64,000 nt of DNA from an uncultured Allomuricauda sp. (GTDB taxonomy: Bacteria; Bacteroidota; Bacteroidia; Flavobacteriales; Flavobacteriaceae). Position numbers and translations under genes: made by a program. The notes beneath the pieces are model-generated. The model had not been told where the DNA came from and ran no database searches. It was given only the letters and a program-made list of their open reading frames with translations. Positions 1 to 7,747 of this stretch are shown here, in pieces. The first letter of the stretch is position 1; every line of letters starts with the position of its first letter. The stretch is taken from assembly GCF_947499585.1 (NCBI RefSeq), contig NZ_CANMOO010000002.1:930001-994000 (forward strand), given 5' to 3'.

Positions 1-39
1 ATTGGATTATTTCCATAAATTTGGAATAAATCCAGTAAA

Positions 40-1113
40 TTGAATAATCAAGAATTCCTCAAAGGACGTGGTGCCCAAAAAAATACATCCAATAGATTTC
101 TTCAGCATGTGTATGAAATGCGAGAGGATTTTTTGGAATTCTGTAGGCTAGAAGGTGAAGAAGCAGAAAATAACAAGACCGAGTACATCCCTATTTTTCC
201 TAAGACCATTGTAAACAAAGTGGACAGTCCAGATGTTGGTATGATGTATTCCATGAATCCCTATCAGGGTTGTGAGCATGGGTGTATTTATTGTTATGCA
301 AGGAATGCACATGAATATTGGGGATATAGTGCTGGGTTGGATTTTGAACGTAAAATCTTGATTAAAAAATCAGCTCCTGAATTGCTTGAAGCCAAGATCA
401 AGCACAAAAATTGGAAAGCGCAGACGATTGTCATGTCTGGCAATACAGATTGCTATCAGCCAGCAGAAAAAAAGTTTGAAATCACTAGAAAGTGCTTGGA
501 GGTCTTTTTAAAATACCGGCACCCCGTTGGCATTATCACCAAGAATGCACTTATTCTTAGGGATTTAGATGTTTTAAAGGAGCTAAACGAATATCAATTG
601 GTAGGTGTAAATGTTTCTGTGACCTCGCTTTCAGAAAAAACAAGGAGGAAATTGGAGCCAAGGACCGCGTCCATTCAGAAGAGGTTAAAAACGATAAAAG
701 TACTCTCAGAAAATAAGATTCCCGTTAATGCAATGTTGGCGCCAATGATACCGGGAATCAATAGTCATGAGCTTTTAAAATTGGCCAAAGCTGCTTCAGA
801 TAATGGAGCATTGTCATTTGCCATTACCGTAGTTCGCTTGAATGGGGCCATTGGACAGATTTTTACAGATTGGATTAAAAAAGCAATGCCAGATAGAGCT
901 GAAAAAGTATTGCATTTAATTCAAGATTGCCATGGAGGCTCACTTAACGACAGTCGATTTGGACTTAGAAACAGAGGCGAGGGAAAGATAGCCGCACAAA
1001 TTCATGATATGGCCAGACTTGCAAGACTTAGGTATTTTAAAGGGAAAAGCTTTCCAAAACTCAATAAAGATTTACATGAACAGTATAAAGATGGTCAAAT
1101 GAAATTATTTTAA
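40..1113 (+). CDS. PA0069-family radical SAM protein
   Basis: A 357-residue protein of the PA0069-type radical SAM family, related to SplB-like DNA photoproduct lyases; the substrate of this family is not settled. The SAM-cluster motif CX3CX2C is visible as C78-C82-C85 in the context GCEHGCIYCYA, followed by the family's HEYWG stretch. The start is a TTG at 40: an in-frame TAA at 16 blocks any longer form, and the conserved KGRGAQ N-terminal block begins only a few residues later, so the first ATG (residue 27) would cut into the family. It is a monocistronic gene on the left edge, with 102 bp before the next gene. Function is assigned from family only. Confidence 0.85.
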   Translation: MNNQEFLKGRGAQKNTSNRFLQHVYEMREDFLEFCRLEGEEAENNKTEYIPIFPKTIVNKVDSPDVGMMYSMNPYQGCEHGCIYCYARNAHEYWGYSAGLDFERKILIKKSAPELLEAKIKHKNWKAQTIVMSGNTDCYQPAEKKFEITRKCLEVFLKYRHPVGIITKNALILRDLDVLKELNEYQLVGVNVSVTSLSEKTRRKLEPRTASIQKRLKTIKVLSENKIPVNAMLAPMIPGINSHELLKLAKAASDNGALSFAITVVRLNGAIGQIFTDWIKKAMPDRAEKVLHLIQDCHGGSLNDSRFGLRNRGEGKIAAQIHDMARLARLRYFKGKSFPKLNKDLHEQYKDGQMKLF

Positions 1114-1215
1114 ATAAATTTATAAAGATTGTCCAATCCATACTTTCATCTTCGTCATTAGAGCGTAAGCAAAGTATAAATCAGTTTGTCATGGACGAAC
1201 ATAAAACTAAAAACA

Positions 1216-1569
1216 ATGAGCAATTTTTTGTATTTATTCCGTGGAGGAGACGAAAACTTCAACCAATTATCTCAAGAAGAGAAACAAGCGCATATGCAGG
1301 TTTGGGGCCAATGGATGGGTGGTCTAAAAGAAAAAGGCCAACTATTGGATGGACTCCCCTTGGGAGCGGATGGAAAAGTGGTGCATAACAGAGGTGAATT
1401 AATAACCAATGGTCCATTTGCCGAAGGCGCGGAAGTGGTTGGCGGTTATTTGATCGTATCTGCAAAAGATATGGACGAAGCTGTAGAGATTTCAAAAGAA
1501 TGTCCCATTTTTGATTACGAAGGAAGCAATGTTGAGGTGCGGGAAATTATGTCTATGGATGGTCATTAA
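1216..1569 (+). CDS. YciI-like (DGPF family) protein, copy 1
   Basis: A 117-residue YCII-related protein. The family signature appears as TNGPFAEG followed by the GGY-IVSAKDMDEA block, a variant of the usual DGPFAE motif. These small ferredoxin-fold proteins are typically encoded beside ECF42-type sigma factors, as here; their biochemical role is not established. I use the ATG at 1216, not the in-frame TTG at 1186, because the protein then begins MSNFLYLFRGG exactly like the second copy and both are 117 residues long. It is separated from copy 2 by 9 bp, so the two are surely cotranscribed. The copies are about 60% identical by hand alignment, indicating tandem duplication. Confidence 0.85.
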   Translation: MSNFLYLFRGGDENFNQLSQEEKQAHMQVWGQWMGGLKEKGQLLDGLPLGADGKVVHNRGELITNGPFAEGAEVVGGYLIVSAKDMDEAVEISKECPIFDYEGSNVEVREIMSMDGH

Positions 1570-1578
1570 ACTAATATC

Positions 1579-1932
1579 ATGAGCAATTTTTTATATCTGT
1601 TCAGGGGCGGGTATGGTGACTACAACAAGTTATCCCAAGAAGAAAAAGATAGTTTAACCAAGGATTGGAAAAAATGGTTAGAACAGCTAAAAGAAGAGGG
1701 CAAGCTTATAGAAGGGCTTCCGCTTTCCCAAGAAGGCAAGGTAGTACATAAAAAGGGTGACTTGGTCACTAATGGACCCTTTGCAGAAGGCGTGGAGGTA
1801 ATTGGAGGTTATACCATTGTTTCCGCTAAGGATATGAACGAAGCCTTGGAAATATCAAAAGGGAATCCGCACTTTGGTTTCGATGGCAGTATTTTAGAAA
1901 TAAGGGAAATTGTACCAATGAACATTCAGTAA
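1579..1932 (+). CDS. YciI-like (DGPF family) protein, copy 2
   Basis: The second 117-residue YCII-related protein, starting MSNFLYLFRGG and carrying TNGPFAEG and GGYTIVSAKDM. It follows copy 1 after 9 bp and precedes an ECF42-like sigma factor gene by 58 bp. That gap contains a strong intrinsic terminator. Divergence is concentrated in residues 12-45 and the last 30 residues, while the DGPF block is nearly unchanged, which points to a shared conserved surface with different partner or ligand preference. That last point is inference; no biochemical role is known to me for the family in this setting. Confidence 0.85.
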   Translation: MSNFLYLFRGGYGDYNKLSQEEKDSLTKDWKKWLEQLKEEGKLIEGLPLSQEGKVVHKKGDLVTNGPFAEGVEVIGGYTIVSAKDMNEALEISKGNPHFGFDGSILEIREIVPMNIQ

Positions 1933-1954
1933 CCCTCTAAAAACAATGAAGGAG

Positions 1955-1981
1955 AGCCTGATGGATATCAGGCTTTTTTTT
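1955..1981 (+). terminator. intrinsic terminator between yciI copy 2 and the sigma gene
   Basis: Perfect 8-bp stem AGCCTGAT/ATCAGGCT (1955-1962 with 1967-1974), 4-nt loop, then eight T (1974-1981). It lies only 9 nt before the chosen sigma-factor ATG at 1991, so it may act as an attenuator for that gene. Confidence 0.85.
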
Positions 1982-1990
1982 GGTTTAACT

Positions 1991-3238
1991 ATGATTGAGA
2001 ACAACCTGACCAACACCATTGACCATCTTTTCCGAAATGAATATGGAAAGGTGGTGGCCGTATTGACCAATAAATTTGGGATTTCCCATTTGGAACAGAT
2101 TGAAGATGTGGCCCAGGACACTTTTTTAAAGGCGATGCAGGTTTGGGGATATAAATCAGTACCAGATAATCCAACAGCTTGGCTGTATCGTGTTGCCAAC
2201 AATGCGCTTATAGATGTACTACGACGGGGCAAGAAAATGGACTTTCTCGACGATAAACATCTGAACAATAACGGAGAAGTTTCTCCAGAAAGGGAAGTTT
2301 CTTTGGATGATACCATATCTGACAGCCAGTTAAAAATGATATTTGCCTGCTGCCACCCTTCTCTATCGGAAGAATATCAGGTTGTATTAAGCCTTAAGCT
2401 CATAGGTGGATTTAGCAACAAAGAATTAGCAGAGGCTTTGCTGAAAAAGGAAGAAACGGTAGCCAAATCTTTTACTAGGGCCAAAAAGAAGTTTAGGCAA
2501 GAAGTTCAGTTTTTACAGATTCCGGTACAGATGGGGTTGCAGTCCAGACTGTTCAAAGTCCTTCGGATCATTTACTTGCTATTTACGGAAGGGTATGCCG
2601 CAACTACTGGGTCTAGTGTTCTTAAAAGGGATATTTGTTATGAAGCCTTACGTTTGGCGCTGTTATTAAAAGAGAACCAATATTGTAAACATCCTAATTT
2701 GGTAGCTTTGATTGCCTTAATGTGTTTTCACGCTTCACGCTTTGATGCCCGTTTAAACGAGCAAGGAGAATTGGTTACTTTGGAACATCAGGATAGATCC
2801 AAATACAACCAAGAACTTGTTAGAATAGGAATTCGTCATTTAGAGAGTTCCGGAACGGAGGATAAGTTGCCTTCTAGTTATCATTTAGAAGCCGCTCGAT
2901 CATATTATCATTGTGTGGCTAAAACATTTCAAAAAACAGATTGGAAAAGTATTCTGTATCTGTACGACTTACAATTACGGAGTCAATATTCACCAATGTT
3001 GGCGTTAAACCAAATTGTACCCTACGCAAAAGTCCACGGTGCTGAAAAAGGACTTAAAGCCCTTGAAGAGTTAGAAGAAAAAACAAATTTTAAGAACTCT
3101 GGGTTATTCTATGCTATAAAAGCAGAGCTGTTATTGGAGACCAATAATAAAGATGAATCAACACTAAAAAAAGCAATTGAACTGACTGAAAATGAATTGG
3201 TGAGAAAACATTTAAAGAAGAAATTACCAGGAATCTAG
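1991..3238 (+). CDS. ECF sigma factor, ECF42/SigJ-like with C-terminal extension
   Basis: A 415-residue sigma-70-family factor. The N-terminal half has sigma region 2 (DVAQDTFLKAMQVW followed by NPTAWLYRVANNALIDVLRR) and region 4 (SNKELAEALLKKEETVAKSFTRAKKKFR). The C-terminal ~220 residues are the helical DUF6596/TPR-like extension that characterises ECF42 factors, which lack a dedicated anti-sigma factor and sit beside DGPF proteins, as here. An in-frame ATG at 1946 would add 15 residues, but that stretch is encoded by the terminator hairpin at 1955-1981, so 1991 is preferred. The gene ends 1 bp before the convergent flavoprotein gene. The activating signal is unknown. Confidence 0.85.
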   Translation: MIENNLTNTIDHLFRNEYGKVVAVLTNKFGISHLEQIEDVAQDTFLKAMQVWGYKSVPDNPTAWLYRVANNALIDVLRRGKKMDFLDDKHLNNNGEVSPEREVSLDDTISDSQLKMIFACCHPSLSEEYQVVLSLKLIGGFSNKELAEALLKKEETVAKSFTRAKKKFRQEVQFLQIPVQMGLQSRLFKVLRIIYLLFTEGYAATTGSSVLKRDICYEALRLALLLKENQYCKHPNLVALIALMCFHASRFDARLNEQGELVTLEHQDRSKYNQELVRIGIRHLESSGTEDKLPSSYHLEAARSYYHCVAKTFQKTDWKSILYLYDLQLRSQYSPMLALNQIVPYAKVHGAEKGLKALEELEEKTNFKNSGLFYAIKAELLLETNNKDESTLKKAIELTENELVRKHLKKKLPGI

Positions 3239-3239
3239 A

Positions 3240-4157
3240 TCAGTTCTGGTAAAACGCTTCTTTTATAAGATCCTTGTTCAAGAAGGCCCCGGCGTTTGCA
3301 CCGGTGGCAACGGCATTGGCAACAGATCGCATCCAAATAGTGCTGTCCCCGCAAGCATAAATACCATCAACAGAGGTCCTTTGAAAAGAATCAATTTGTA
3401 GTAGCCCATCGTCCGTGAGCTCGCACCCCAGTTTTGTTGGAATATCCGAATTTTGAACGAACGGTACCCGGGCGTAAATGGCTTTTAAGCTCATTTCACA
3501 TCCATCTTTAAATACAATATGTTCCAGTTTACCGTTTAGATGTTCAAATCGGTCTATTTCACCCTCGTAAATTTCAATGTCCTTTTTTTGCAATAAGCTG
3601 GTTTGCTCATTGGTCAATGTGGATTTGCCATTGGTAAACAAGGTCAGACTTTTTGTCCAATTGTGGATCAGTTGTGAAAACTCAAAACCATAATCCCCAT
3701 TTCCAAGAATTGCGGTTTTTTCATTTCGTACTTCATAACCATGACAGTAAGGACAGTGAATGACGGAAATGCCCCAACATTCAGCGAATCCATCAATATC
3801 TGGCATAATGTCCCTGACCCCAGTGGCAAAAATCAATTTTTTTGCTACAAAAGTTTTGTTTTCATGGGTAGTAATTGCGAATCCATGGGCGGTTTTAACA
3901 CCTTCCACGGCTAGGCCTTGATAAAACTCAACGGTTTTATAGTTTGCAATTTGCTCGCGGGCAACAGTGGCTATTTCTTTGGGAGTTTTTCCGTCTTGGG
4001 TAAGAAAGTTATGCGAATGTGGTGTTTGGCGATTGCATGGTTTTCCGCTATCAATGACGAGAACCTTTCGCAGGGATCTTCCCAGGGCCAATGCAGCAGA
4101 TAGTCCCGCATAACTTCCTCCAATAATTATGATTTCAAATTGGTTTGTATCTTTCAT
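3240..4157 (-). CDS. TrxB-like NAD(P)/FAD-dependent oxidoreductase
   Basis: A 305-residue flavoprotein of thioredoxin-reductase fold. An FAD Rossmann motif GGSYAG lies at residues 13-18, the redox CxxC is C135-PY-C138 in the context HCPYCHGYE, and the second FAD contact YACGDST lies near the C-terminus. The CPYCHGYE form belongs to a branch of TrxB-like oxidases/reductases distinct from housekeeping TrxB, so the electron acceptor is open (thioredoxin-like protein, small dithiol, or oxygen). It is divergent from the Fur-family gene; the 88-bp spacer holds the Fur-type palindrome at 4225-4239, so the repressor could control both. It converges on the sigma gene with a 1-bp gap. Confidence 0.8.
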   Translation of the reverse strand: MKDTNQFEIIIIGGSYAGLSAALALGRSLRKVLVIDSGKPCNRQTPHSHNFLTQDGKTPKEIATVAREQIANYKTVEFYQGLAVEGVKTAHGFAITTHENKTFVAKKLIFATGVRDIMPDIDGFAECWGISVIHCPYCHGYEVRNEKTAILGNGDYGFEFSQLIHNWTKSLTLFTNGKSTLTNEQTSLLQKKDIEIYEGEIDRFEHLNGKLEHIVFKDGCEMSLKAIYARVPFVQNSDIPTKLGCELTDDGLLQIDSFQRTSVDGIYACGDSTIWMRSVANAVATGANAGAFLNKDLIKEAFYQN

Positions 4158-4224
4158 GATGATTGTTTTGACTAAAAATTGTATTCCAAAATACTTGGCG
4201 AAGATAAAGAGAATTTATATTATT

Positions 4225-4239
4225 GCAACAATGTCGCAT
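4225..4239. promoter_or_regulatory. 15-bp palindrome, candidate Fur-family operator
   Basis: TGCAACA-A-TGTCGCA, a 7-1-7 dyad with one mismatched pair. It ends 6 bp before the Fur-family start codon and lies in the divergent spacer shared with the flavoprotein gene. The 7-1-7 form is the classical geometry of Fur/Zur/PerR boxes; which metal or signal it answers to cannot be read from it. Confidence 0.6.
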
Positions 4240-4245
4240 TAAAAA

Positions 4246-4620
4246 ATGAAAAGAAGACAAACCCACTCCACACAAGAAATTCTCGAACTGCTCAAAGCAG
4301 AGAACCAAGCGATGAACCATGAAATGATTCAGTCAAAACTGGATTCCCAGGTGAACAGGGCAACCATTTACAGGGTATTGAACCGCTTTTGTGAGGATGG
4401 TATTGTGCACAAAATAGTAGGGGACGATGGCAAGCAGTACTTTGCCTTTTGTCTTAACTGTACCCAAAAAAAACACAACCATAACCACTTCCATTTTAGA
4501 TGTATCCAATGTGGAAAAGTAGAATGTCTTGAAAAAGAAGTGTCCATCAGTTTGCCTGAAGGGTATGTATTGGAAAATTTTAATGGATTGATATCCGGTA
4601 CGTGTAACGACTGTACATAA
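4246..4620 (+). CDS. Fur-family transcriptional repressor
   Basis: A 124-residue winged-helix metalloregulator. The DNA-binding helix region is NRATIYRVLNRFCEDGIV (residues 37-54). The metal-site histidine cluster HNHNHFHF spans residues 77-84, and two CxxC pairs (C86/C89 and C120/C123) form the structural zinc site typical of Fur, Zur and PerR. The protein is short for the family (usual 130-150) with a compact N-terminal helix. A 7-1-7 palindrome immediately upstream suggests autoregulation. Subfamily (Fur, Zur or PerR) cannot be fixed by sequence reading alone; the divergent redox flavoprotein hints at a peroxide or metal stress role, as inference. Confidence 0.85.
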   Translation: MKRRQTHSTQEILELLKAENQAMNHEMIQSKLDSQVNRATIYRVLNRFCEDGIVHKIVGDDGKQYFAFCLNCTQKKHNHNHFHFRCIQCGKVECLEKEVSISLPEGYVLENFNGLISGTCNDCT

Positions 4621-4649
4621 GTATTATGACCACGGTTGGTTTAAAGAAG

Positions 4650-4985
4650 TTAGAACTCTTCAAAAATGTTTACTCCAGATTGACCTTCTCTAGAGGCCCA
4701 TTCAAAATGTTCCGTTAACCTAATTTTGCCATTGGTTTTTACACTTATTTCAGATTTGGAAATACCATTGTCCAATTCACCATCTGTTTGTAACTGGCAA
4801 TAGCTAAACTGTAAAATGTCTCCTTGAATTTTGCCCACCAGAAATCCTTGAGCGATCTGCCCGCCAGAATAATTAGCTTCAACCATATTTCCCGATTGTC
4901 TAAAATTAAATATCGTTTCCTCATTGACCACACCATTTTCTGAGGTTTGGACTACGTTCATGCGCAGGTTGTTTAAGTTTTTCAT
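4650..4985 (-). CDS. conserved hypothetical protein (family often labelled N-acetylglutamate synthase)
   Basis: A 111-residue soluble protein of a family common in Bacteroidota and Firmicutes. Its members share an SENG block, an SGGQI-type turn (here NYSGGQIAQGFLVG) and a C-terminal GKIRLTEHFEW stretch. It is often labelled N-acetylglutamate synthase, but it shows no GNAT acetyltransferase motif, so I treat the function as unknown. A longer in-frame start at 5021 exists; I chose 4985 because a perfect -7 element (5004-5011) lies inside the longer form and the homologous region begins near this methionine. It sits alone between the Fur-family gene and a divergent M28 peptidase. Confidence 0.65.
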   Translation of the reverse strand: MKNLNNLRMNVVQTSENGVVNEETIFNFRQSGNMVEANYSGGQIAQGFLVGKIQGDILQFSYCQLQTDGELDNGISKSEISVKTNGKIRLTEHFEWASREGQSGVNIFEEF

Positions 4986-5003
4986 AGATAAAAAAATCAC
5001 GAT

Positions 5004-5011
5004 CAAATGTA
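5004..5011 (-). promoter_or_regulatory. -7 promoter element TACATTTG
   Basis: A perfect match to the Bacteroidota -7 consensus TAnnTTTG on the minus strand, 18 bp before the ATG at 4985. No good -33 TTG is seen at the usual spacing. Confidence 0.4.
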
Positions 5012-5058
5012 ACCAATACAAATTTTTTGGTTCTTCAAGATAAATACATCGCTTAAAA

Positions 5059-6036
5059 ATGAAGCAACAAACTCAAACCAAAATACTGGGATTAACACTT
5101 ATTATGCTTACTCTTTCAATGCAAGCTCAGCTAAAGGAAAGAATAAAATCGCATACAGCATATCTTTCTTCTGATGAATTGGAAGGAAGGGGCCAAGGAA
5201 GTAAAGGAATTGAACTCGCCGCTGCATATATAGCAAAACAGTTTAAAAACAATGGCCTTAAACCGCATAATGGAAATTCGTTTTATCAAAAATTTTCTGT
5301 TCCAGAATCAATAGGATTGGAGACTAATATAATTGGATATTTAGATGCGGCAGAACCAAGCGATAAGTCCATTGTTTTTACCGCCCACTATGATGCCTAT
5401 GGCATCAGAAAAGAACCTGGTCAACAGGATTCCATTTATAATGGCGCTAGGGATAATGCCGTGGGAGTTTCAGCACTAATTGAATTGGCCAGAACTTTTG
5501 CTAATGAAAAAGCTCCAAGACATAATATCGTATTTGTTGCAACCGCAGCAGAAGAATTTGGGAGACATGGCAGCAAATATTATGTGAACAACCCTTTGCT
5601 CCCCAGTAATGAGATTATTATTTGCCTAAACATTGACGGATTTAATGTTTCTGGTATTCGAACAGACTATTTTATTCTGCCAAGACAGGGAATTGATTTT
5701 ATTGATAAGATCGAGTCAATTTTAAGACCTTCAGCATGGTATTACAATAGTCCCAATTGGGTAGATGGTCTAAACAAGAATTTTGATACAGCATCATTCC
5801 TAAGCAATGGAATTCCCGCGGTGACCATTTGGGTAGGTGATCGTTTAAAAGATGGTTCTTTTGCCAAACCATTGCCATTTGGCCCCATACATACTCCAGA
5901 TGATGAAATCAATAAATATTGGAATTGGAACGGGGTTGAAGAACATCTACAATTGTATAAAACTATAGCAGACTATTTTCTTGAAAATCCAAATGGAATT
6001 AGGGTGACCAATCCTAAACTATTTACTGAGGATTGA
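5059..6036 (+). CDS. secreted M28-family metallopeptidase
   Basis: A 325-residue exported aminopeptidase-type enzyme. The N-terminus has a signal peptide (hydrophobic residues 9-20, likely cleavage near MQA-Q24). Co-catalytic zinc ligands and catalytic residues are readable in order: H110 and D112 (AHYDAYG), D132 (GARDNAVG), E165/E166 (AAEEFG), D193 (NIDGF) and H278 (GPIHTPDD). This is the complete M28 set, so the enzyme should be active. It probably acts in the periplasm or is secreted, removing N-terminal residues from peptides. It stands alone with no cotranscribed neighbour; the next gene is convergent. Confidence 0.85.
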   Translation: MKQQTQTKILGLTLIMLTLSMQAQLKERIKSHTAYLSSDELEGRGQGSKGIELAAAYIAKQFKNNGLKPHNGNSFYQKFSVPESIGLETNIIGYLDAAEPSDKSIVFTAHYDAYGIRKEPGQQDSIYNGARDNAVGVSALIELARTFANEKAPRHNIVFVATAAEEFGRHGSKYYVNNPLLPSNEIIICLNIDGFNVSGIRTDYFILPRQGIDFIDKIESILRPSAWYYNSPNWVDGLNKNFDTASFLSNGIPAVTIWVGDRLKDGSFAKPLPFGPIHTPDDEINKYWNWNGVEEHLQLYKTIADYFLENPNGIRVTNPKLFTED

Positions 6037-6077
6037 TTACCCTAAACTTCACAATCTATTTGTAAAGGAAAAGTGGG

Positions 6078-7502
6078 TCAAGTAAGTTCCCAGCCTTTGC
6101 GGTACTCTCTAGAGACCCATTCGTTGGCTTTATCGTAATTGGTGATTTTCATATTTTCCCCATCCCATAACAACTTTCTTCTTCCAGGGTAGTCATAAGG
6201 AGCCCAGTCACCAACTTTTTTCCCTTCCTGTAGGACTTTGTATTGATAAGCTTTTACAGCTAGATTACCCATAAGAACGGTTTCCGTCAATGGTCCTGAT
6301 TTTGCAAAATCTGAAGAGGTAGTAGCACCATTCATACAACCATCAACAAAATTGGCAATATGACCATCCATACTACCAGGCACTCTTGGGTACTTAGCTT
6401 GAGGAGATTTGTATAGACTCATCATTTCTGATGGTAACAAACGGGCATTTCTAGAATACGTATCGCATACCAAAGTTCCTTTATCACCATACATAACCGT
6501 TCCACCACCACCATCGCCAATGGTCTCGTCATCTTTCAACTCATCTGGAAGGTCAGGTTTTAATCCACCATCATACCAGTTCAATGCAATATCACCATGA
6601 TGTTCATGTTCAAATTTCAAGTGTATTTTAGAAGAAGGCGGACATGAAGGGCTATAATCAGCTTCTACAAAATCGCCAACCCAAACAGAAGTACAACTAG
6701 CTTCCGCTTCTTTAGGATAACCCAAATTCAACACACTAAATGGCGTTTCCATAATATGACAGCCCATATCGCCTAATGCACCTGTTCCAAAATCCCACCA
6801 GCCACGCCATTTAAATGGCAAATACGCAGCATTGTAATCGCGCATTGCTGCTGGTCCTAACCAAAGGTCCCAGTCCAATTCTTTTGGAACCCTTTGTTTT
6901 TCAACTGGTATTGGCACACCTTGTGGCCATACGGGACGGTTGGTCCAACAGTCAATGGTATGTATTTTTCCTATAATTCCAGATTCGACCCATTCACGCG
7001 CAATACGGCTATCATCACTAGATGCTCCTTGATTTCCCATTTGGGTAACAATACCATTTTCGGCAGCAACTTTGGTCATTAACCTAGCTTCATGAATGTT
7101 ATGTGTCAAAGGCTTTTCAACATAGGCATGTTTCTTTTCACGCATAAAAGGAAGCGCGATAGTGGCATGAGTATGATCTGGGGTAGCAACCATCACTGCA
7201 TCTATATCTTTTAAATGTTTGTCATAAACTTTTCTAAAGTCCTTAAATCGTTTTACATCTGGAAAAAGCTCGTAGGTCTGTTGTGCGCGTCTGTCATCTA
7301 CATCGCAGAACGACACAAATTTCACATGTCCCGTGGCCGCAAGACCTTGTATAACGCCACTACCTCTTCCGCCAACACCAAAGGCAGATACGTATAAGGT
7401 ATCACTAGGGGGCACATGGGTTTTTCCTAAAACATGACTTGGAACAATTGAAAATGCGGCCGAAGCTGCAGCCGCATTCTTAAGGAACTTTCTTCTTTGC
7501 AT
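6078..7502 (-). CDS. exported Gfo/Idh/MocA-family oxidoreductase (Tat signal)
   Basis: A 474-residue NAD(P)-dependent sugar oxidoreductase family member. The N-terminus MQRRKFLKNAAAASAAF is a twin-arginine signal. The nucleotide-binding loop GVGGRGS is at residues 42-48, and the catalytic EKP lysine motif at 129-131. Tat-exported members of this family carry a tightly bound cofactor and act on glycosides or sugar derivatives in the periplasm; some act as NAD-dependent glycosidases. The substrate is unknown. It is monocistronic here but could serve the glycoside-oxidation island at 24-36 kb; that link is inference from family co-occurrence, not from position. Confidence 0.85.
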   Translation of the reverse strand: MQRRKFLKNAAAASAAFSIVPSHVLGKTHVPPSDTLYVSAFGVGGRGSGVIQGLAATGHVKFVSFCDVDDRRAQQTYELFPDVKRFKDFRKVYDKHLKDIDAVMVATPDHTHATIALPFMREKKHAYVEKPLTHNIHEARLMTKVAAENGIVTQMGNQGASSDDSRIAREWVESGIIGKIHTIDCWTNRPVWPQGVPIPVEKQRVPKELDWDLWLGPAAMRDYNAAYLPFKWRGWWDFGTGALGDMGCHIMETPFSVLNLGYPKEAEASCTSVWVGDFVEADYSPSCPPSSKIHLKFEHEHHGDIALNWYDGGLKPDLPDELKDDETIGDGGGGTVMYGDKGTLVCDTYSRNARLLPSEMMSLYKSPQAKYPRVPGSMDGHIANFVDGCMNGATTSSDFAKSGPLTETVLMGNLAVKAYQYKVLQEGKKVGDWAPYDYPGRRKLLWDGENMKITNYDKANEWVSREYRKGWELT

Positions 7503-7747
7503 TTTACTTGGATTAGTTGTAGGCTTGAAGATACAAAAAAGCAGTAATTACTTTTTGACTTGGCAGTCTTCTTCATTAGATTTTACAGAATTGTTCCAAA
7601 AAGTTATAGTATGAGTTTTACCTCTCTAGTCTTTCAACCTTTGAGGGATTTTGCACTTACTAAAAATCTTGCGTTAAAATTTCAAAAAAATGAATCCAAA
7701 ATAATATTGAGAACGTATAACCCTAAGACACTATTTATCTCATAATA

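Noticed and set aside
1186..1215. Longer start (TTG at 1186) for the first YciI protein, and an overlapping frame at 1191-1388
   Set aside because: The second copy fixes the N-terminus as MSNFLYLFRGG; the overlapping frame has no family features.
7560..7745. A 61-codon open frame upstream of the glycosyltransferase
   Set aside because: No domain, no ribosome-binding region and AT-rich codon content; it lies in what should be the promoter region.
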